Origin: an uncultured Gammaproteobacteria bacterium
GTDB taxonomy: Bacteria; Pseudomonadota; Gammaproteobacteria; GCA-001735895
Length of the DNA: 64,000 nucleotides
Reading direction: 5' to 3'
NCBI GenBank assembly: GCA_947259485.1
Contig: CAMYLU010000008.1
Span: 1-64,000 of the forward strand
How positions within the stretch are numbered: the first letter of the stretch is position 1; every line of letters begins with the position of its first letter. A model generated the notes under the pieces. That model was not told the DNA's origin and ran no database searches. It saw only the letters and a program-made list of their open reading frames with translations. The position numbers and the translations under genes are program-made. This document shows, piece after piece, positions 1 to 9,678 of this stretch.

Positions 1-507
1 TATGTCGATGGTGTCGTCAATGCCGCGGGGCTCAATCTGCGCGAGCCTGTTGACCAGGTATCGATCGCAAGCTGGGATGCAACTTTAAACCTGAATCTTT
101 CCGTCCCGTTTTTCTTTACGCGCGAATTTGTACCGGAAATGCGCAGTCATAATTATGGTCGCGTGATCAACATCGCTTCGCTGCAATCGACGCGAGCCTT
201 TCCCAATGGCCTGCCCTACGGTGCCTCCAAGGGTGGTATCTGCCAGTTGACACGGGCCATGGCGGAAGCCTGGTCGCGCCACGGTATTTGCTGTAATGCG
301 CTGGCGCCGGGCTTTTTTCCGACCGAACTGACGGCGCCGGTATTTGGTGATTCCGAAAGCCGGGATCGGTTCGCGCAGCAGACAGCCATCGGGCGTAATG
401 GCGAACTTGAAGACCTGTCGGGGGCGACGCTGTTTTTCGCGTCGCCGGCGTCGGCTTATATTACCGGCCAGATCCTGGCCATCGATGGAGGATTCACGGC
501 AAAATGA
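1..507 (+). CDS. SDR family oxidoreductase, 5' end outside window
   Basis: C-terminal part (168 residues) of a classical short-chain dehydrogenase. The reading frame is open from base 1, so the start and the nucleotide-binding TGxxxGIG loop lie outside the window. Visible landmarks in order are the NAAG motif, the active-site serine in NIASLQS, the catalytic YGASK (YxxxK), an APGFF segment and the usual C-terminal ITGQ..AIDGGF. It is probably a cytoplasmic NAD(P)-dependent alcohol or polyol dehydrogenase; the substrate cannot be told. Its stop overlaps the start of the zinc alcohol dehydrogenase by 4 nt (ATGA), so the two are translationally coupled and probably act on the same sugar or polyol. 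Confidence 0.9.
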   Translation, partial: YVDGVVNAAGLNLREPVDQVSIASWDATLNLNLSVPFFFTREFVPEMRSHNYGRVINIASLQSTRAFPNGLPYGASKGGICQLTRAMAEAWSRHGICCNALAPGFFPTELTAPVFGDSESRDRFAQQTAIGRNGELEDLSGATLFFASPASAYITGQILAIDGGFTAK

Positions 508-1502
508 AAGCACTGGTTTACACCGCCAACGAGGAAATGACTTACCGCGAAGAGCCGGAGCCCGTGGCCGGGCATGGCGATGCGCTGATAGCGATCGAGT
601 CGGTCGGTATTTGCGGTTCGGACATGCATGCTTATCTCGGACATGACGAGCGACGAGTGCCCCCGTTGATACTCGGCCACGAAGCCGTAGGCACCGTAGT
701 TGAAGGCACAAGCGCCGGTCAGCGGGTAGTGCTGAACCCCTTAATTACCTGCGGTGTCTGTGATGAGTGCCTGGGTGGACGCCAGAATTTATGCGCCAGT
801 CGTGACTTGATTGGTATGTATCGGGCCGGCGCCTTTGCCGAAAAAATAGCGATCCCGGAGCAAAACCTGATTCCGGTACCCGAAGGAATGCCGGCTGAAC
901 ATGCAGCGCTGACGGAGCCGGGTGCGACCGGGTTGCACGCGGTGTTGCTTGCGGAGCGAGTCGTCAGTCGACCCCTGAGCGAATCTCGTGCGCTGGTAAT
1001 TGGTGCCGGATCGGTCGGATTGTTAACCGCGCTGATATTAAGGGACAAGGGGGTTGAGGAAATCGTGGTGGCGGAAACCAATCCGTTACGTCGCGAACTG
1101 GTCGAGCAACATTGCGACTTTAAACTACTTGATCCAACGCAGGAAAAGCCGCAGGAGCAGCACTTCGATTGCGTGTTTGACGCGGTCGGCGGTGCGGTAA
1201 CGCGCGAGCAGGCGGTGATTGCGGCGCGTTCGGGTGGCGTCATAGTGCATATCGGGCTGATGGATAACAAGGGATCGATGGACGTTCGTGCCATGACCTT
1301 GCGCGAAATTACCTTTATTGGTACCTACACTTATACCCCGGTCGATTTGCGCGCAACACTGGCAAAACTGAATAGCGGTGCCCTGGGAAGCCTGGGCTGG
1401 ATCGAGCAGCGTCCGCTCGATGCGGGCGCAGCGGCTTTCGCAGAACTGCTACAGGGAAAATGCGCGGCACCGAAAGTAGTCCTGAGTACAGGTCAGGCTT
1501 AG
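504..1502 (+). CDS. Zinc-dependent medium-chain alcohol/polyol dehydrogenase
   Basis: 332 residues, full length for the MDR superfamily. It has the catalytic-zinc cysteine in VGICGSD (about residue 37), the GHE motif (LILGHEAVG), a structural-zinc cluster CGVCDEC plus a following Cys, and a Rossmann GAGSVG near residue 173. The family oxidises secondary alcohols or polyols (sorbitol, L-idonate, galactitol-phosphate, threonine) with NAD(P). The start is fixed by the 4-nt overlap with the upstream SDR. It ends 3 bp from the convergent glpK stop with no obvious terminator between. The substrate is not predictable from the sequence. Confidence 0.88.
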   Translation: MKALVYTANEEMTYREEPEPVAGHGDALIAIESVGICGSDMHAYLGHDERRVPPLILGHEAVGTVVEGTSAGQRVVLNPLITCGVCDECLGGRQNLCASRDLIGMYRAGAFAEKIAIPEQNLIPVPEGMPAEHAALTEPGATGLHAVLLAERVVSRPLSESRALVIGAGSVGLLTALILRDKGVEEIVVAETNPLRRELVEQHCDFKLLDPTQEKPQEQHFDCVFDAVGGAVTREQAVIAARSGGVIVHIGLMDNKGSMDVRAMTLREITFIGTYTYTPVDLRATLAKLNSGALGSLGWIEQRPLDAGAAAFAELLQGKCAAPKVVLSTGQA

Positions 1503-1505
1503 CAC

Positions 1506-2990
1506 TCAGGCGTTGGTTTTAACCTTGATCACGGCTTCATGCCAGTCGGCAAGCAACAGGTTGCGCTGGTGGGAATCCATTGCCGGGTCAAATTCGCGCT
1601 CTGCCTGCCAGCGTTTTGCAATATCGTCCGGTGAAGCGAACAGGCCGATCTGCAAGCCGGCGAGGTAGGCGGCACCGAGCGCGGTGGTCTCGGTGACTAC
1701 AGGACGCTCGACGATGATGTCGAGAACATCGGCCAGAAATTGACACAGCCAGTTATTCTGTACCATGCCACCATCGACGCGCAGCCGCGTCGGTACGATG
1801 CCGTCACGGCGCTTGGCCTCCAGCAGATCGAAGGTCTGGTAGCAGATCGACTCAAGCGTGGCGCGAACCAGCTCGGCCGGACCGGTATCGCGCGTGATAC
1901 CGAATATTGCGCCGCGCGCGTCCGGGTCCCAATGGGGAGCGCCAAGCCCGGTAAACGCCGGCACCAGGTAGACCCCGTTATTGGAGGAGAGCGACTCCGC
2001 CATTGCCTCGGTTTGATGTGCCGTGTCGATGATGCCGATGCCATCCCGCAACCATTGTACCGCGGCCCCGGCAACGAAAATCGAGCCTTCCAGCGCGTAA
2101 GTTGTTTTTCCACCAAGCCGGTAACCGACCGTGGTTAATAACTTGTTGTTCGACTCGAGCGCCTGCTCACCGGTATTCAGCATCATGAAACAGCCGGTAC
2201 CATAGGTACTCTTGATCATGCCGGTTTCGAAGCAGGCCTGTCCGACGAGTGCGGCCTGTTGGTCTCCGGCTACGCCCGCGATTGGAATTTCCGCACCGAG
2301 CAGGGATTTACTCGTTACCCCGTAATCAGCAGCACAGTCATACACCTCGGGCAATAGCGATTCGGGCACTCCAAGCATGTCGAGCAGTTCGGTATCCCAT
2401 TGTTGCGTATGGATATTAAACATCAGCGTGCGCGAGGCGTTGGTTGCGTCGGTGGCATGAACCTTGCCGCCGGTCAGGCGCCAGATCAAAAAGCTGTCAA
2501 TCGTGCCAAATGCGAGTTCTCCCTTGTCGGCGCGCTCGCGAGCGCCGGCGACATTTTCGAGAATCCAGTTCACCTTGGTGCCGGAAAAATAGGGATCGAG
2601 CAACAGACCGGTTTTCGATGTCACCATCGACTCCAATCCCTGGTTGCGCAATGTCTCGCAGAAATCGGCGGTGCGGCGGTCCTGCCATACGATCGCATGG
2701 TAGATCGGCTCGCCGCTGGAGCGGTCCCAGACCACCGTGGTTTCGCGCTGGTTGGTAATACCGATCGCGGCGATGTTGCGATCTTCGGCGCTAGCCTTTG
2801 CCAATGCATCGCGCACTACGGTCAGCGTCGTTGTCCAGATTTCCTCGGCGTTATGTTCGACCCAGCCGTCTCTCGGGAAATGCTGGGAGAACTCCTTTTG
2901 TGCGGTAAAGCAGGCATGACCATTTTCATCGAACAGCATTGCCCTCGAACTGGTCGTACCCTGGTCGATACTGAGAATATATTGACTCAT
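1506..2990 (-). CDS. glpK: Glycerol kinase
   Basis: 494 residues, the usual length for GlpK of the FGGY kinase family. It phosphorylates glycerol to sn-glycerol-3-phosphate with ATP in the cytoplasm. The N-terminal phosphate-binding [15 protein letters not shown], the WQDRRT segment, and the C-terminal RVDGGM and ALGAAYLAG motifs are all visible. It is the last gene of the minus-strand glycerol operon, about 100 bp after glpD. Its product is the substrate of the adjacent GlpD, completing import, phosphorylation and oxidation. Confidence 0.96.
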   Translation of the reverse strand: MSQYILSIDQGTTSSRAMLFDENGHACFTAQKEFSQHFPRDGWVEHNAEEIWTTTLTVVRDALAKASAEDRNIAAIGITNQRETTVVWDRSSGEPIYHAIVWQDRRTADFCETLRNQGLESMVTSKTGLLLDPYFSGTKVNWILENVAGARERADKGELAFGTIDSFLIWRLTGGKVHATDATNASRTLMFNIHTQQWDTELLDMLGVPESLLPEVYDCAADYGVTSKSLLGAEIPIAGVAGDQQAALVGQACFETGMIKSTYGTGCFMMLNTGEQALESNNKLLTTVGYRLGGKTTYALEGSIFVAGAAVQWLRDGIGIIDTAHQTEAMAESLSSNNGVYLVPAFTGLGAPHWDPDARGAIFGITRDTGPAELVRATLESICYQTFDLLEAKRRDGIVPTRLRVDGGMVQNNWLCQFLADVLDIIVERPVVTETTALGAAYLAGLQIGLFASPDDIAKRWQAEREFDPAMDSHQRNLLLADWHEAVIKVKTNA

Positions 2991-3092
2991 TAGAAATCCC
3001 CCAAGCTTTCGTCCCGGTAAAATTCGGGATCTTGCAACGGTGCCATTATATCGAGATTCTGCAGGGCCGCGCAGGCTTGCCCGGGAACGACT

Positions 3093-4694
3093 CTATTCTG
3101 AAAAATATTCATCGAAACGCTGCCTGGCGTCGTCACCGAACAGTTTTTCGCAGGCCTCGAATAATCCTGCCGATTGCCGCAGTGCGGCGCGTGATACCAG
3201 TAGCTCGATCTTGGAGCGTCGGCGCAGATAATCTTCCAGTTTGACGATCATTTCGTGTTCTGCCAGGTACTTGATTTCACAACGCCGGATTCCCGCGTTT
3301 TCGATGAGCGGATCGCACAACGAAGGATCCTGCTCGATCGCGTCCAGCATCGCGTCGGCATCGGCTCCGTAGCGGCGCCATAATCTTGTGCTCAAATCTT
3401 CGCCAGTATCGGTAGCGACAATTTCGTCGAGCCCGAGATCATTTGCGCGCTTGAAAAATACATCCCGTGCTGGATGATCCGGTTCTCCATACCACTTGCT
3501 GTTTTTTTGCAGGGTCAGCCCCAGCCTCGATACACAATCGCAAATCTCATCACCGACGTTGAGACAATCGGTTAACTTGCCACCAAAAATACTAATATGA
3601 CTTTGCTCTGGCGTCATCTCGATGACATGTTTGCGCGATAGCCGTTGCACTTCGAGCGAAGATTCGCCGCTTTTTCGGGTTGCCAGTGGACGCACACCAC
3701 AGCGTTCGGCAATGATATCGTCGGGGGTTAATGGAACCGGCAGGTCAAGCCGTGCATTGATATTGGATAACACGAACTCCCTGTCCTCATCGGTTACCTC
3801 GGTAACGGGGTCGTTCACCTGGGTATCAGTGGTGCCGATGCAGGTACGATTCGCCATCGGTATGGCGAAAAACAGGCGTTCGTCGTCGGCAAAAAATGCG
3901 AGTACGCGGTGGCTTTCCGATATCTGCGGCACGATCAGGTGAATGCCCTTCGATAACAGGTGGTGATATTCAGTTTCGATGCTACTCAGTGCGTTGTGCC
4001 CATCGACAAAGGCTCCCGCCGCGTTGATCAGAATTTTCGAGCGGATGGAAAATTGATTACCACTCACCTGGTCTTCTACAGGGGTTGTCCAGTAGCCATC
4101 TGAATCACGTGTCGAGCCCTTCGATTCAACATAGTTGGCAGCAACGCAGCCCTTGTCCATCGCGCTGCGCACGAAGTTGAAGACGAAGCGAGCATCGTTA
4201 TCGTGCAGAAAAGCATCCGAGTATTCGATGCCGGCACTGCTGATGAAGGTATTTACCAGTGGTTCGATATGCTTGATTTGGCGGGGTGAAACCAGTCGCG
4301 GAGTCCGGGTCTTACCCCGTCCCAGCAGCCAGTACAACCAGGTGCTTGCCAGAATAATCCAGGGGTGAAATCGAAACTGCTTATTGACTGTCATCAGGAA
4401 ACGGATTTCCTTAACGGTGGATGGAAAATTCTCAAGCAGCTCGTTGCGCGATTTGCAAAGTCCCGCAACGAGACCGAATTCATAACCCTCCATGTACTTG
4501 ATGCCACCCCAGACCAGGTTGGAAGATTGCTGGCTGGTAAAACCGGCAAAATCGCGTGCATCGATTAATGCAACGCGGACGCCGCGGGCAGCTAATGCGG
4601 CGGCCGAGACCGCGCCGTTGATACCGCCGCCGATAATCAGGGCATCAAATTCTTCGTTCTCGAGGCGCGCAATATTGGCGTTACGCAAATTCAT
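3093..4694 (-). CDS. glpD: FAD-dependent glycerol-3-phosphate dehydrogenase
   Basis: 533 residues of the DAO/GlpD family. The N-terminal FAD-binding motif is ALIIGGGINGA (about residues 18-28), followed by an ADP-ribose DARDFAGFTS segment, and there is the alpha-helical C-terminal domain typical of GlpD. The enzyme oxidises glycerol-3-phosphate to dihydroxyacetone phosphate at the inner membrane and passes electrons to quinone. It lies between the transporter genes and glpK in the same orientation, which makes the glycerol assignment firm. Confidence 0.94.
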   Translation of the reverse strand: MNLRNANIARLENEEFDALIIGGGINGAVSAAALAARGVRVALIDARDFAGFTSQQSSNLVWGGIKYMEGYEFGLVAGLCKSRNELLENFPSTVKEIRFLMTVNKQFRFHPWIILASTWLYWLLGRGKTRTPRLVSPRQIKHIEPLVNTFISSAGIEYSDAFLHDNDARFVFNFVRSAMDKGCVAANYVESKGSTRDSDGYWTTPVEDQVSGNQFSIRSKILINAAGAFVDGHNALSSIETEYHHLLSKGIHLIVPQISESHRVLAFFADDERLFFAIPMANRTCIGTTDTQVNDPVTEVTDEDREFVLSNINARLDLPVPLTPDDIIAERCGVRPLATRKSGESSLEVQRLSRKHVIEMTPEQSHISIFGGKLTDCLNVGDEICDCVSRLGLTLQKNSKWYGEPDHPARDVFFKRANDLGLDEIVATDTGEDLSTRLWRRYGADADAMLDAIEQDPSLCDPLIENAGIRRCEIKYLAEHEMIVKLEDYLRRRSKIELLVSRAALRQSAGLFEACEKLFGDDARQRFDEYFSE

Positions 4695-4737
4695 GGTTTA
4701 CCGGCTCGATTCCCGGTATCTCAAAGCAGGAGACACT

Positions 4738-5025
4738 TCAAACTTTCCGGAAGACAAATACAAACCAGCCAATTGCCAATGCCAGTGCACCCCAGAGTGG
4801 GGTGCCGACAAAGGCGAGCCAGCCCAGGTTGATGAATCCTGTGCCCAACCATGAAATGAACAGGCGGTCACCGCGGGTTGTATCGATGCCAAAAATACCG
4901 CGACGTGGATTACCCCCCGGGCTGAATTTTTCCCAGACACCCATGCTGACGATAGACGTTGCCACCGCTATAAAAAAAGCGGCGGTGGGCCAGGTCCATG
5001 CCATCCAGGATAAATCTATCACCAC
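4738..5025 (-). CDS. DUF2160 small membrane protein of the glycerol ABC transporter operon
   Basis: 95 residues with about three hydrophobic segments (about 8-30, 55-70, 75-93). It matches the DUF2160 family, which is recurrently encoded with the rhizobial-type GlpSTPQV glycerol transporter (there called GlpU as I recall). It sits 12 nt after the GlpQ-like permease and before glpD in the same orientation. The biochemical role is unknown. An accessory membrane subunit of the glycerol importer is the simplest reading, inferred from position only. Confidence 0.75.
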   Translation of the reverse strand: MVIDLSWMAWTWPTAAFFIAVATSIVSMGVWEKFSPGGNPRRGIFGIDTTRGDRLFISWLGTGFINLGWLAFVGTPLWGALALAIGWFVFVFRKV

Positions 5026-5037
5026 GTCACCATCATT

Positions 5038-5835
5038 TTAGACCCGTCCCAGGGCAAAGCCCTTGGCAATGTAGTTGCGCACGAAATAAATAACAAACGC
5101 TCCGGGAATGATAGTAAGTGAACCCGCCGCGGCTAGCAGGCCAAGTTCGTAACCCGATGTGCTTGCCGTTCGAGTCATGGTTGCAGCGATGGGTTTCGCT
5201 TCAACCGAGGTCAGGGTTTGTGCCAGCAATAGTTCCACCCATGAATACATGAAGCAGAAGAACATGGCGACACCGATACCGGCGGCTATGGTCGGGATGA
5301 AAATACGAATAAAAAATCGCCAGAAGGAATAGCCGTCGAGATAGGCGGTTTCGTCGAGCTCTTTCGGAATCCCCGACATGAAGCCTTCGAGAATCCATAC
5401 CGCGAGCGGAATGTTGAACAGGCAATGCGCGAGTGCGACAGCGATGTGCGTATCAAACAACTCGATCGACGAGTAAAGCTGGAAGAAAGGTAATGCAAAT
5501 ACGGCCGGAGGCGCCATGCGATTGGTCAATAACCAGAAGAACAGGTGTTTGTCACCGAGGAAACGGTAGCGTGAAAACGCGTAAGCCGCGGGTAGTGCTA
5601 CCGAAACCGAAATAAAGGTGTTGATAACCACGTAAATCAGCGAATTGATGTAGCCGTTATACCAGGTCGGATCGGTAAATATCTTGGTATAGTTTTCCAG
5701 CGTGAACTGTTGTGGAAAAAATGAAAACCCGCCCAGAATCTCGTTCGTCGTTTTGAACGACATCGACAGCAGTCCGTAGATCGGCAGCATCAGGAACAGG
5801 ATATACAGGGTTGGCAGAATCCATTTTCTGTTCAT
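5038..5835 (-). CDS. glpQ: Glycerol ABC transporter permease GlpQ
   Basis: 265 residues with six predicted membrane spans and the MalG-like permease fold. The EAA loop lies around residues 155-175 (DETAYLDGYSFWRFF). In the rhizobial-type importer this is one half of the heterodimeric channel. The start ATG follows the GlpP-like permease gene by 4 nt, so the two permeases are co-translated. The glycerol assignment comes from the operon (two ATPases, a large binding protein, glpR, glpD, glpK). Confidence 0.88.
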   Translation of the reverse strand: MNRKWILPTLYILFLMLPIYGLLSMSFKTTNEILGGFSFFPQQFTLENYTKIFTDPTWYNGYINSLIYVVINTFISVSVALPAAYAFSRYRFLGDKHLFFWLLTNRMAPPAVFALPFFQLYSSIELFDTHIAVALAHCLFNIPLAVWILEGFMSGIPKELDETAYLDGYSFWRFFIRIFIPTIAAGIGVAMFFCFMYSWVELLLAQTLTSVEAKPIAATMTRTASTSGYELGLLAAAGSLTIIPGAFVIYFVRNYIAKGFALGRV

Positions 5836-5839
5836 GCGG

Positions 5840-6703
5840 TCATTGCTCCTCGTTGCGCATCATGACGGTGTAAAAAACCCAGCAAACCAGCAACACGATC
5901 AGGAAGTAGATTAATGACATTGCGGCAGCGGGACCGAGATCAAACTGCCCCAGCGCTATCTTGACCAGGTCGATGGACAGAAAAGTGGTGGTATTACCGG
6001 GGCCGCCACCAGTCAATACGAAGGGTTCGGTGTATATCATGAAGCTGTCCATAAAACGCAACAGGATTGCAATCGTCAGTACCCGTTTCATTTTCGGCAA
6101 CTGGATATAGCGAAACACCGCCCAACGACTGGCGCCATCGATGTGCGCAGCCTGGTAGTAGGCATCGGGAATCGAACACAACCCGGCATAACAGAGTAAC
6201 ACCACCAGGGAAGTCCAGTGCCAGACATCCATGACGACAGTCGTCATCCAGGCAGATACCGGTTGCTGGGTGAAATTGTAGTCAAAACCCATCGAGTTCA
6301 GGGTGTACCCGAGCAGGCCGATATCGGGCAGCGCGAAAATATTCCACATCGCGCCGACGACGTTCCACGGGATCAGCAACGGCAGTGCCATCAGCACCAG
6401 GCAGACGGAGACCCAGGGCCCCTTGCGCGGCATCGACAGTGCGACCGCGATCCCGAGCGGGACCTCGATCGAGATTATCATGCCGGTAAACAGCAGTTGT
6501 CGCAGTAGCGAATCGTGAAAGCGTTCGGAGCGTAGTACTTTCTCGAACCAGGTGACGCCTTCCCAGAAAAAAGCGTTATTACCGAAGGTTTCCTGGACCG
6601 AGTAATTGACGACGGTCATCAACGGGATAAACGCATTGAATGCCACCAGCAGTAATACCGGCACCACCAGCCACCAGGCTTTTTGATTGGTGGTCTTACG
6701 CAT
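5840..6703 (-). CDS. glpP: Glycerol ABC transporter permease GlpP
   Basis: 287 residues, MalF/UgpA-like permease with six hydrophobic segments. The EAA-type loop reads AAHIDGASRWAVFRYIQLP. The gene start overlaps the end of the upstream ATPase gene by 8 nt, indicating translational coupling. It forms the transmembrane channel with the next permease. No odd features. Confidence 0.88.
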   Translation of the reverse strand: MRKTTNQKAWWLVVPVLLLVAFNAFIPLMTVVNYSVQETFGNNAFFWEGVTWFEKVLRSERFHDSLLRQLLFTGMIISIEVPLGIAVALSMPRKGPWVSVCLVLMALPLLIPWNVVGAMWNIFALPDIGLLGYTLNSMGFDYNFTQQPVSAWMTTVVMDVWHWTSLVVLLCYAGLCSIPDAYYQAAHIDGASRWAVFRYIQLPKMKRVLTIAILLRFMDSFMIYTEPFVLTGGGPGNTTTFLSIDLVKIALGQFDLGPAAAMSLIYFLIVLLVCWVFYTVMMRNEEQ

Positions 6704-7772
6704 TGCGGGTCTCCACTACCCAGTCATCGTGATAAATATGCAGGTTCTCGGGATCGAACTGAATCATCGGGCTTTCGGAGGGTATTGCCTCGTCTTCCCC
6801 AACCAGCATCTTGATTTGCTCGGCTTCGTGCTTGACGGTCACCACCTGGTAACGCCCGAGGTCTTCGACTTTCTGAATCTCGACCGGAATCCCGTCATCA
6901 CCGAAACCAACAAACTCCGGCCGAATGCCGATTTCAAGCTTGCCGCTCAAATCGGCATCGGCCGGATAACCCGAAGAGAGCAGGTTATTCGCAAATACGG
7001 GTTGCCCATTTTCAAGTTTGCAGGGTAGTACGTTCATGCCGGGTGAACCGATGAAATAGCCGACGAAGGTGTGTTTGGGCCGGTTGAAAAGTTCCACTGG
7101 GGTACCGACCTGAACCACGCCACCGTCATACATGACGACCACCTGGTCAGCGAAGGTCAGGGCTTCAACCTGGTCGTGGGTAACGTAAATCATCGTAACC
7201 CCGATCTGTTGATGCAGCTCCTTGAGTTTCGAGCGCAGTTGCCATTTCAAATGCGGGTCGATTACCGTCAGGGGTTCGTCGAACAGGATCGCGTTGACCT
7301 CCTCGCGCACCAGGCCCCTGCCCAGCGAGATTTTTTGCTTGCCGTCGGCAGTCAGTCCGGCGGCGCGTTGATGCAAGCGGTCGGACAAGTCCAGCATTTC
7401 GGCAATCTCGGTGACCCTTTCCGTGGCCCGGGCTTCAGGCATACCCCGATTGCGCAACGGAAACGCCAGGTTATCAAACACGGTCATCGTGTCGTACACC
7501 ACCGGGAACTGAAAAACCTGCGCGATGTGCCGAGCGGCGGTGGGCTGTCGAGTCACATCCCGTCCATCAAACAGAATTGAACCCTCTGAAGGTGTCAGCA
7601 GACCCGAGATAATATTCAACAAGGTGGTCTTGCCGCATCCGGAAGGCCCGAGCAGCGCGTAGGCGCCACCATCCTCCCAAACCTGGCTGATCTCCTTGAG
7701 GGCGTATACGGGTGCCTGTCCCGCTGGTGGCGGGTAAGCATGGCGCACGTCCTTAAACTCGATTCGCGACAT
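6696..7772 (-). CDS. glpT: Glycerol ABC transporter ATPase GlpT (intact Walker A, degenerate signature)
   Basis: 358 residues: nucleotide-binding domain (1-235) plus a C-terminal TOBE-like regulatory domain. Walker A is canonical (GPSGCGKT, 42-49), Walker B ends in LFDEP (163-167) and the switch histidine is present (VTHD, H199). The ABC signature is degenerate: LTADGKQ (about 140-146) instead of LSGGQ. The partner ATPase downstream has the complementary defects, so only one of the two composite ATP sites of the heterodimer should be consensus. It starts 1 nt from the end of glpS. Confidence 0.88.
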   Translation of the reverse strand: MSRIEFKDVRHAYPPPAGQAPVYALKEISQVWEDGGAYALLGPSGCGKTTLLNIISGLLTPSEGSILFDGRDVTRQPTAARHIAQVFQFPVVYDTMTVFDNLAFPLRNRGMPEARATERVTEIAEMLDLSDRLHQRAAGLTADGKQKISLGRGLVREEVNAILFDEPLTVIDPHLKWQLRSKLKELHQQIGVTMIYVTHDQVEALTFADQVVVMYDGGVVQVGTPVELFNRPKHTFVGYFIGSPGMNVLPCKLENGQPVFANNLLSSGYPADADLSGKLEIGIRPEFVGFGDDGIPVEIQKVEDLGRYQVVTVKHEAEQIKMLVGEDEAIPSESPMIQFDPENLHIYHDDWVVETRNA

Positions 7773-7773
7773 A

Positions 7774-8838
7774 CTACACCTGGGTCTCGATCAACATTTC
7801 GTTGGCATCGAAATAAAGGCATCGACTCGAATCGAAGAAAAAACTGGCGCTCTGTCCAAATTCGTATCCATGAATGCCATGCGCCTCGCTGACCCAGTCA
7901 TTGCCCTCGATAATGACGCGAATAATGCTTTCGGAGCCGCTGATTTCGGCGATTTGAACCTCGCCACCCACTTCAACTCCGTCGCCATCGGGTGACAGAT
8001 GGTGCGGTCGTAAACCAATTTTGTAAGCGCCATCGGGCATTTCGGCGAGTTTGGCCGGCACGTTCCAGCTCACCGAATCGCTCAGGAACGCGGTATTACC
8101 ACGTTTTTCGATCGAGGCAATATTCACAGGCGGGTCGGAGAAAACCTGCGCGCTCGCGAGGGATTCGGGATGACGATAAATGGTCGAGGTTTTACCAAAT
8201 TGGACCACCCGGCCTTCCTGCAAGGTTGCGGTATAACCGCCGAGCATCAGTGCCTCGAGTGGCTCGCTGGTGGCATAAACCACGGTCGCACCGGTGTCGG
8301 CGAACATTTTAGGCAGTTCATCACGCAGCTCTTCTCGTAATTTGTAATCCAGGTTGGCGAGTGGCTCGTCCAGTAATACCAGTTCGGCACCCTTAACCAG
8401 GGCGCGTGCCAGTGCGGTACGCTGTTGTTGCCCACCCGAAAGTTCATTCGGCAAGCGCTCGAGCATTGGGGTTAATTTCAGTAATTCCGCAAATCTGCGC
8501 ACCTTTTCGTCGATTTCTTTTCTGGGCAGCCCGGCAACCTTTAACGGCGATGCGATATTGTCATAAACGTTAAAGCTGGGATAGTTGATGAAGGCCTGGT
8601 AAACCATCGCGACACTGCGCTTTTGCACCGCAATGTCGGTGACATTTTCGCCATTGACAAAGAGGCCGCCGCTGGTTGGTTTCTCCAGTCCGGCCATCAA
8701 CCGCATGAGCGAAGTTTTACCGCTTAGCGTGGTGCCGAGCAGGATATTAAACTGCCCCGGCTCAAGTGATATATTAGTTTCGTATATATGAGTTTCGGCA
8801 CCCACCCGAAGCGAGACATCGCGTAACTCGATAGCCAT
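7774..8838 (-). CDS. glpS: Glycerol ABC transporter ATPase GlpS (degenerate Walker A and switch, intact signature)
   Basis: 354 residues, ATPase domain plus a C-terminal TOBE-like region. The ABC signature is canonical (LSGGQ, 133-137) and Walker B is LLDEP (155-159). Walker A reads GTTLSGKT (35-42), with Leu where the family has Gly, and the switch-loop histidine is Ser (YATSEP, S191). It pairs with the GlpT-type ATPase to power glycerol uptake. The start abuts the glpR stop exactly (ATG at 8838, stop ending at 8839). Confidence 0.88.
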   Translation of the reverse strand: MAIELRDVSLRVGAETHIYETNISLEPGQFNILLGTTLSGKTSLMRLMAGLEKPTSGGLFVNGENVTDIAVQKRSVAMVYQAFINYPSFNVYDNIASPLKVAGLPRKEIDEKVRRFAELLKLTPMLERLPNELSGGQQQRTALARALVKGAELVLLDEPLANLDYKLREELRDELPKMFADTGATVVYATSEPLEALMLGGYTATLQEGRVVQFGKTSTIYRHPESLASAQVFSDPPVNIASIEKRGNTAFLSDSVSWNVPAKLAEMPDGAYKIGLRPHHLSPDGDGVEVGGEVQIAEISGSESIIRVIIEGNDWVSEAHGIHGYEFGQSASFFFDSSRCLYFDANEMLIETQV

Positions 8839-9642
8839 TTATGCTCGCCCCGCCATAGGTTCAAGGGCACCACCGCGAGCAATGATTTCCAGTTTGACAT
8901 CCTGTTGATGACAGAGCTGGATGGATTCGTCTGGAATACCATCATCCGTAACCAGTGTTTCGATCGCCGATAAATCTCCGATGCGAATCGGCGCATGACG
9001 CTCAAATTTCATCGAGTCGGTTACCAGGATTACCGAGCGTGCCTGCGCAATGATCTTGCGCGTAACACGAACTTCCCTGAGGTCAAAATCAAAAAATTCG
9101 CCATTGCTATCGATCGCTGAGCAACCGATAATCGCAAAGTCTACTTTGAAATTGTCGATAAACTCCTCGGCACTGGAGCCGACGATTCCGCCATCAGAAT
9201 GGCGAATCGAGCCGCCCGCGATCATGACTTCCAGTCCAGCGGCAGGCCACAGCAGGTTGGCGACATTTATATTGTTGGTAATCACCAGCATTCCGCTGCG
9301 ATCGTAAAGATGCTCGGCGACCAGCTCGGTGGTCGTACCGATATTAATAAACAGCGATGAATTGTCGGGCAATAACTCGGCCGCGCGACGAGCAATCTCG
9401 GATTTTTCCTCGCGCATTAAAATTTTGCGAGCGCCGTAACCGAGATTTTCGATGTTGTCTTTCACCACTGCGCCGCCGTGAACTCGCTGCAACAGTTGTT
9501 GTTCGTACAACTGGTTTAAATCACGGCGTATGGTCTGGGGTGTTACCCGCAAGTGGTTCGATAACTGGTCGACCTGCACCGAACCATGTTCACGGATATA
9601 GTCCATGATCAGGTGCTGTCGGCTGCTGATTTCGGCGCTCAT
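8839..9642 (-). CDS. glpR: DeoR-family transcriptional regulator of glycerol genes
   Basis: 267 residues. There is an N-terminal DeoR winged helix-turn-helix (VDQLSNHLRVTPQTIRRDL, about 24-42) and a C-terminal sugar-phosphate sensor domain with the FINIGTTTEL ligand loop and the ITNNINVANLL segment. GlpR proteins repress glp operons and are induced by glycerol-3-phosphate. The gene is the second cistron after glpV, which allows autoregulation through the promoter upstream of glpV. Confidence 0.9.
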   Translation of the reverse strand: MSAEISSRQHLIMDYIREHGSVQVDQLSNHLRVTPQTIRRDLNQLYEQQLLQRVHGGAVVKDNIENLGYGARKILMREEKSEIARRAAELLPDNSSLFINIGTTTELVAEHLYDRSGMLVITNNINVANLLWPAAGLEVMIAGGSIRHSDGGIVGSSAEEFIDNFKVDFAIIGCSAIDSNGEFFDFDLREVRVTRKIIAQARSVILVTDSMKFERHAPIRIGDLSAIETLVTDDGIPDESIQLCHQQDVKLEIIARGGALEPMAGRA

Positions 9643-9678
9643 CGGTTTTCACAGGAATAATGAGTATGCGGTAAGGTG

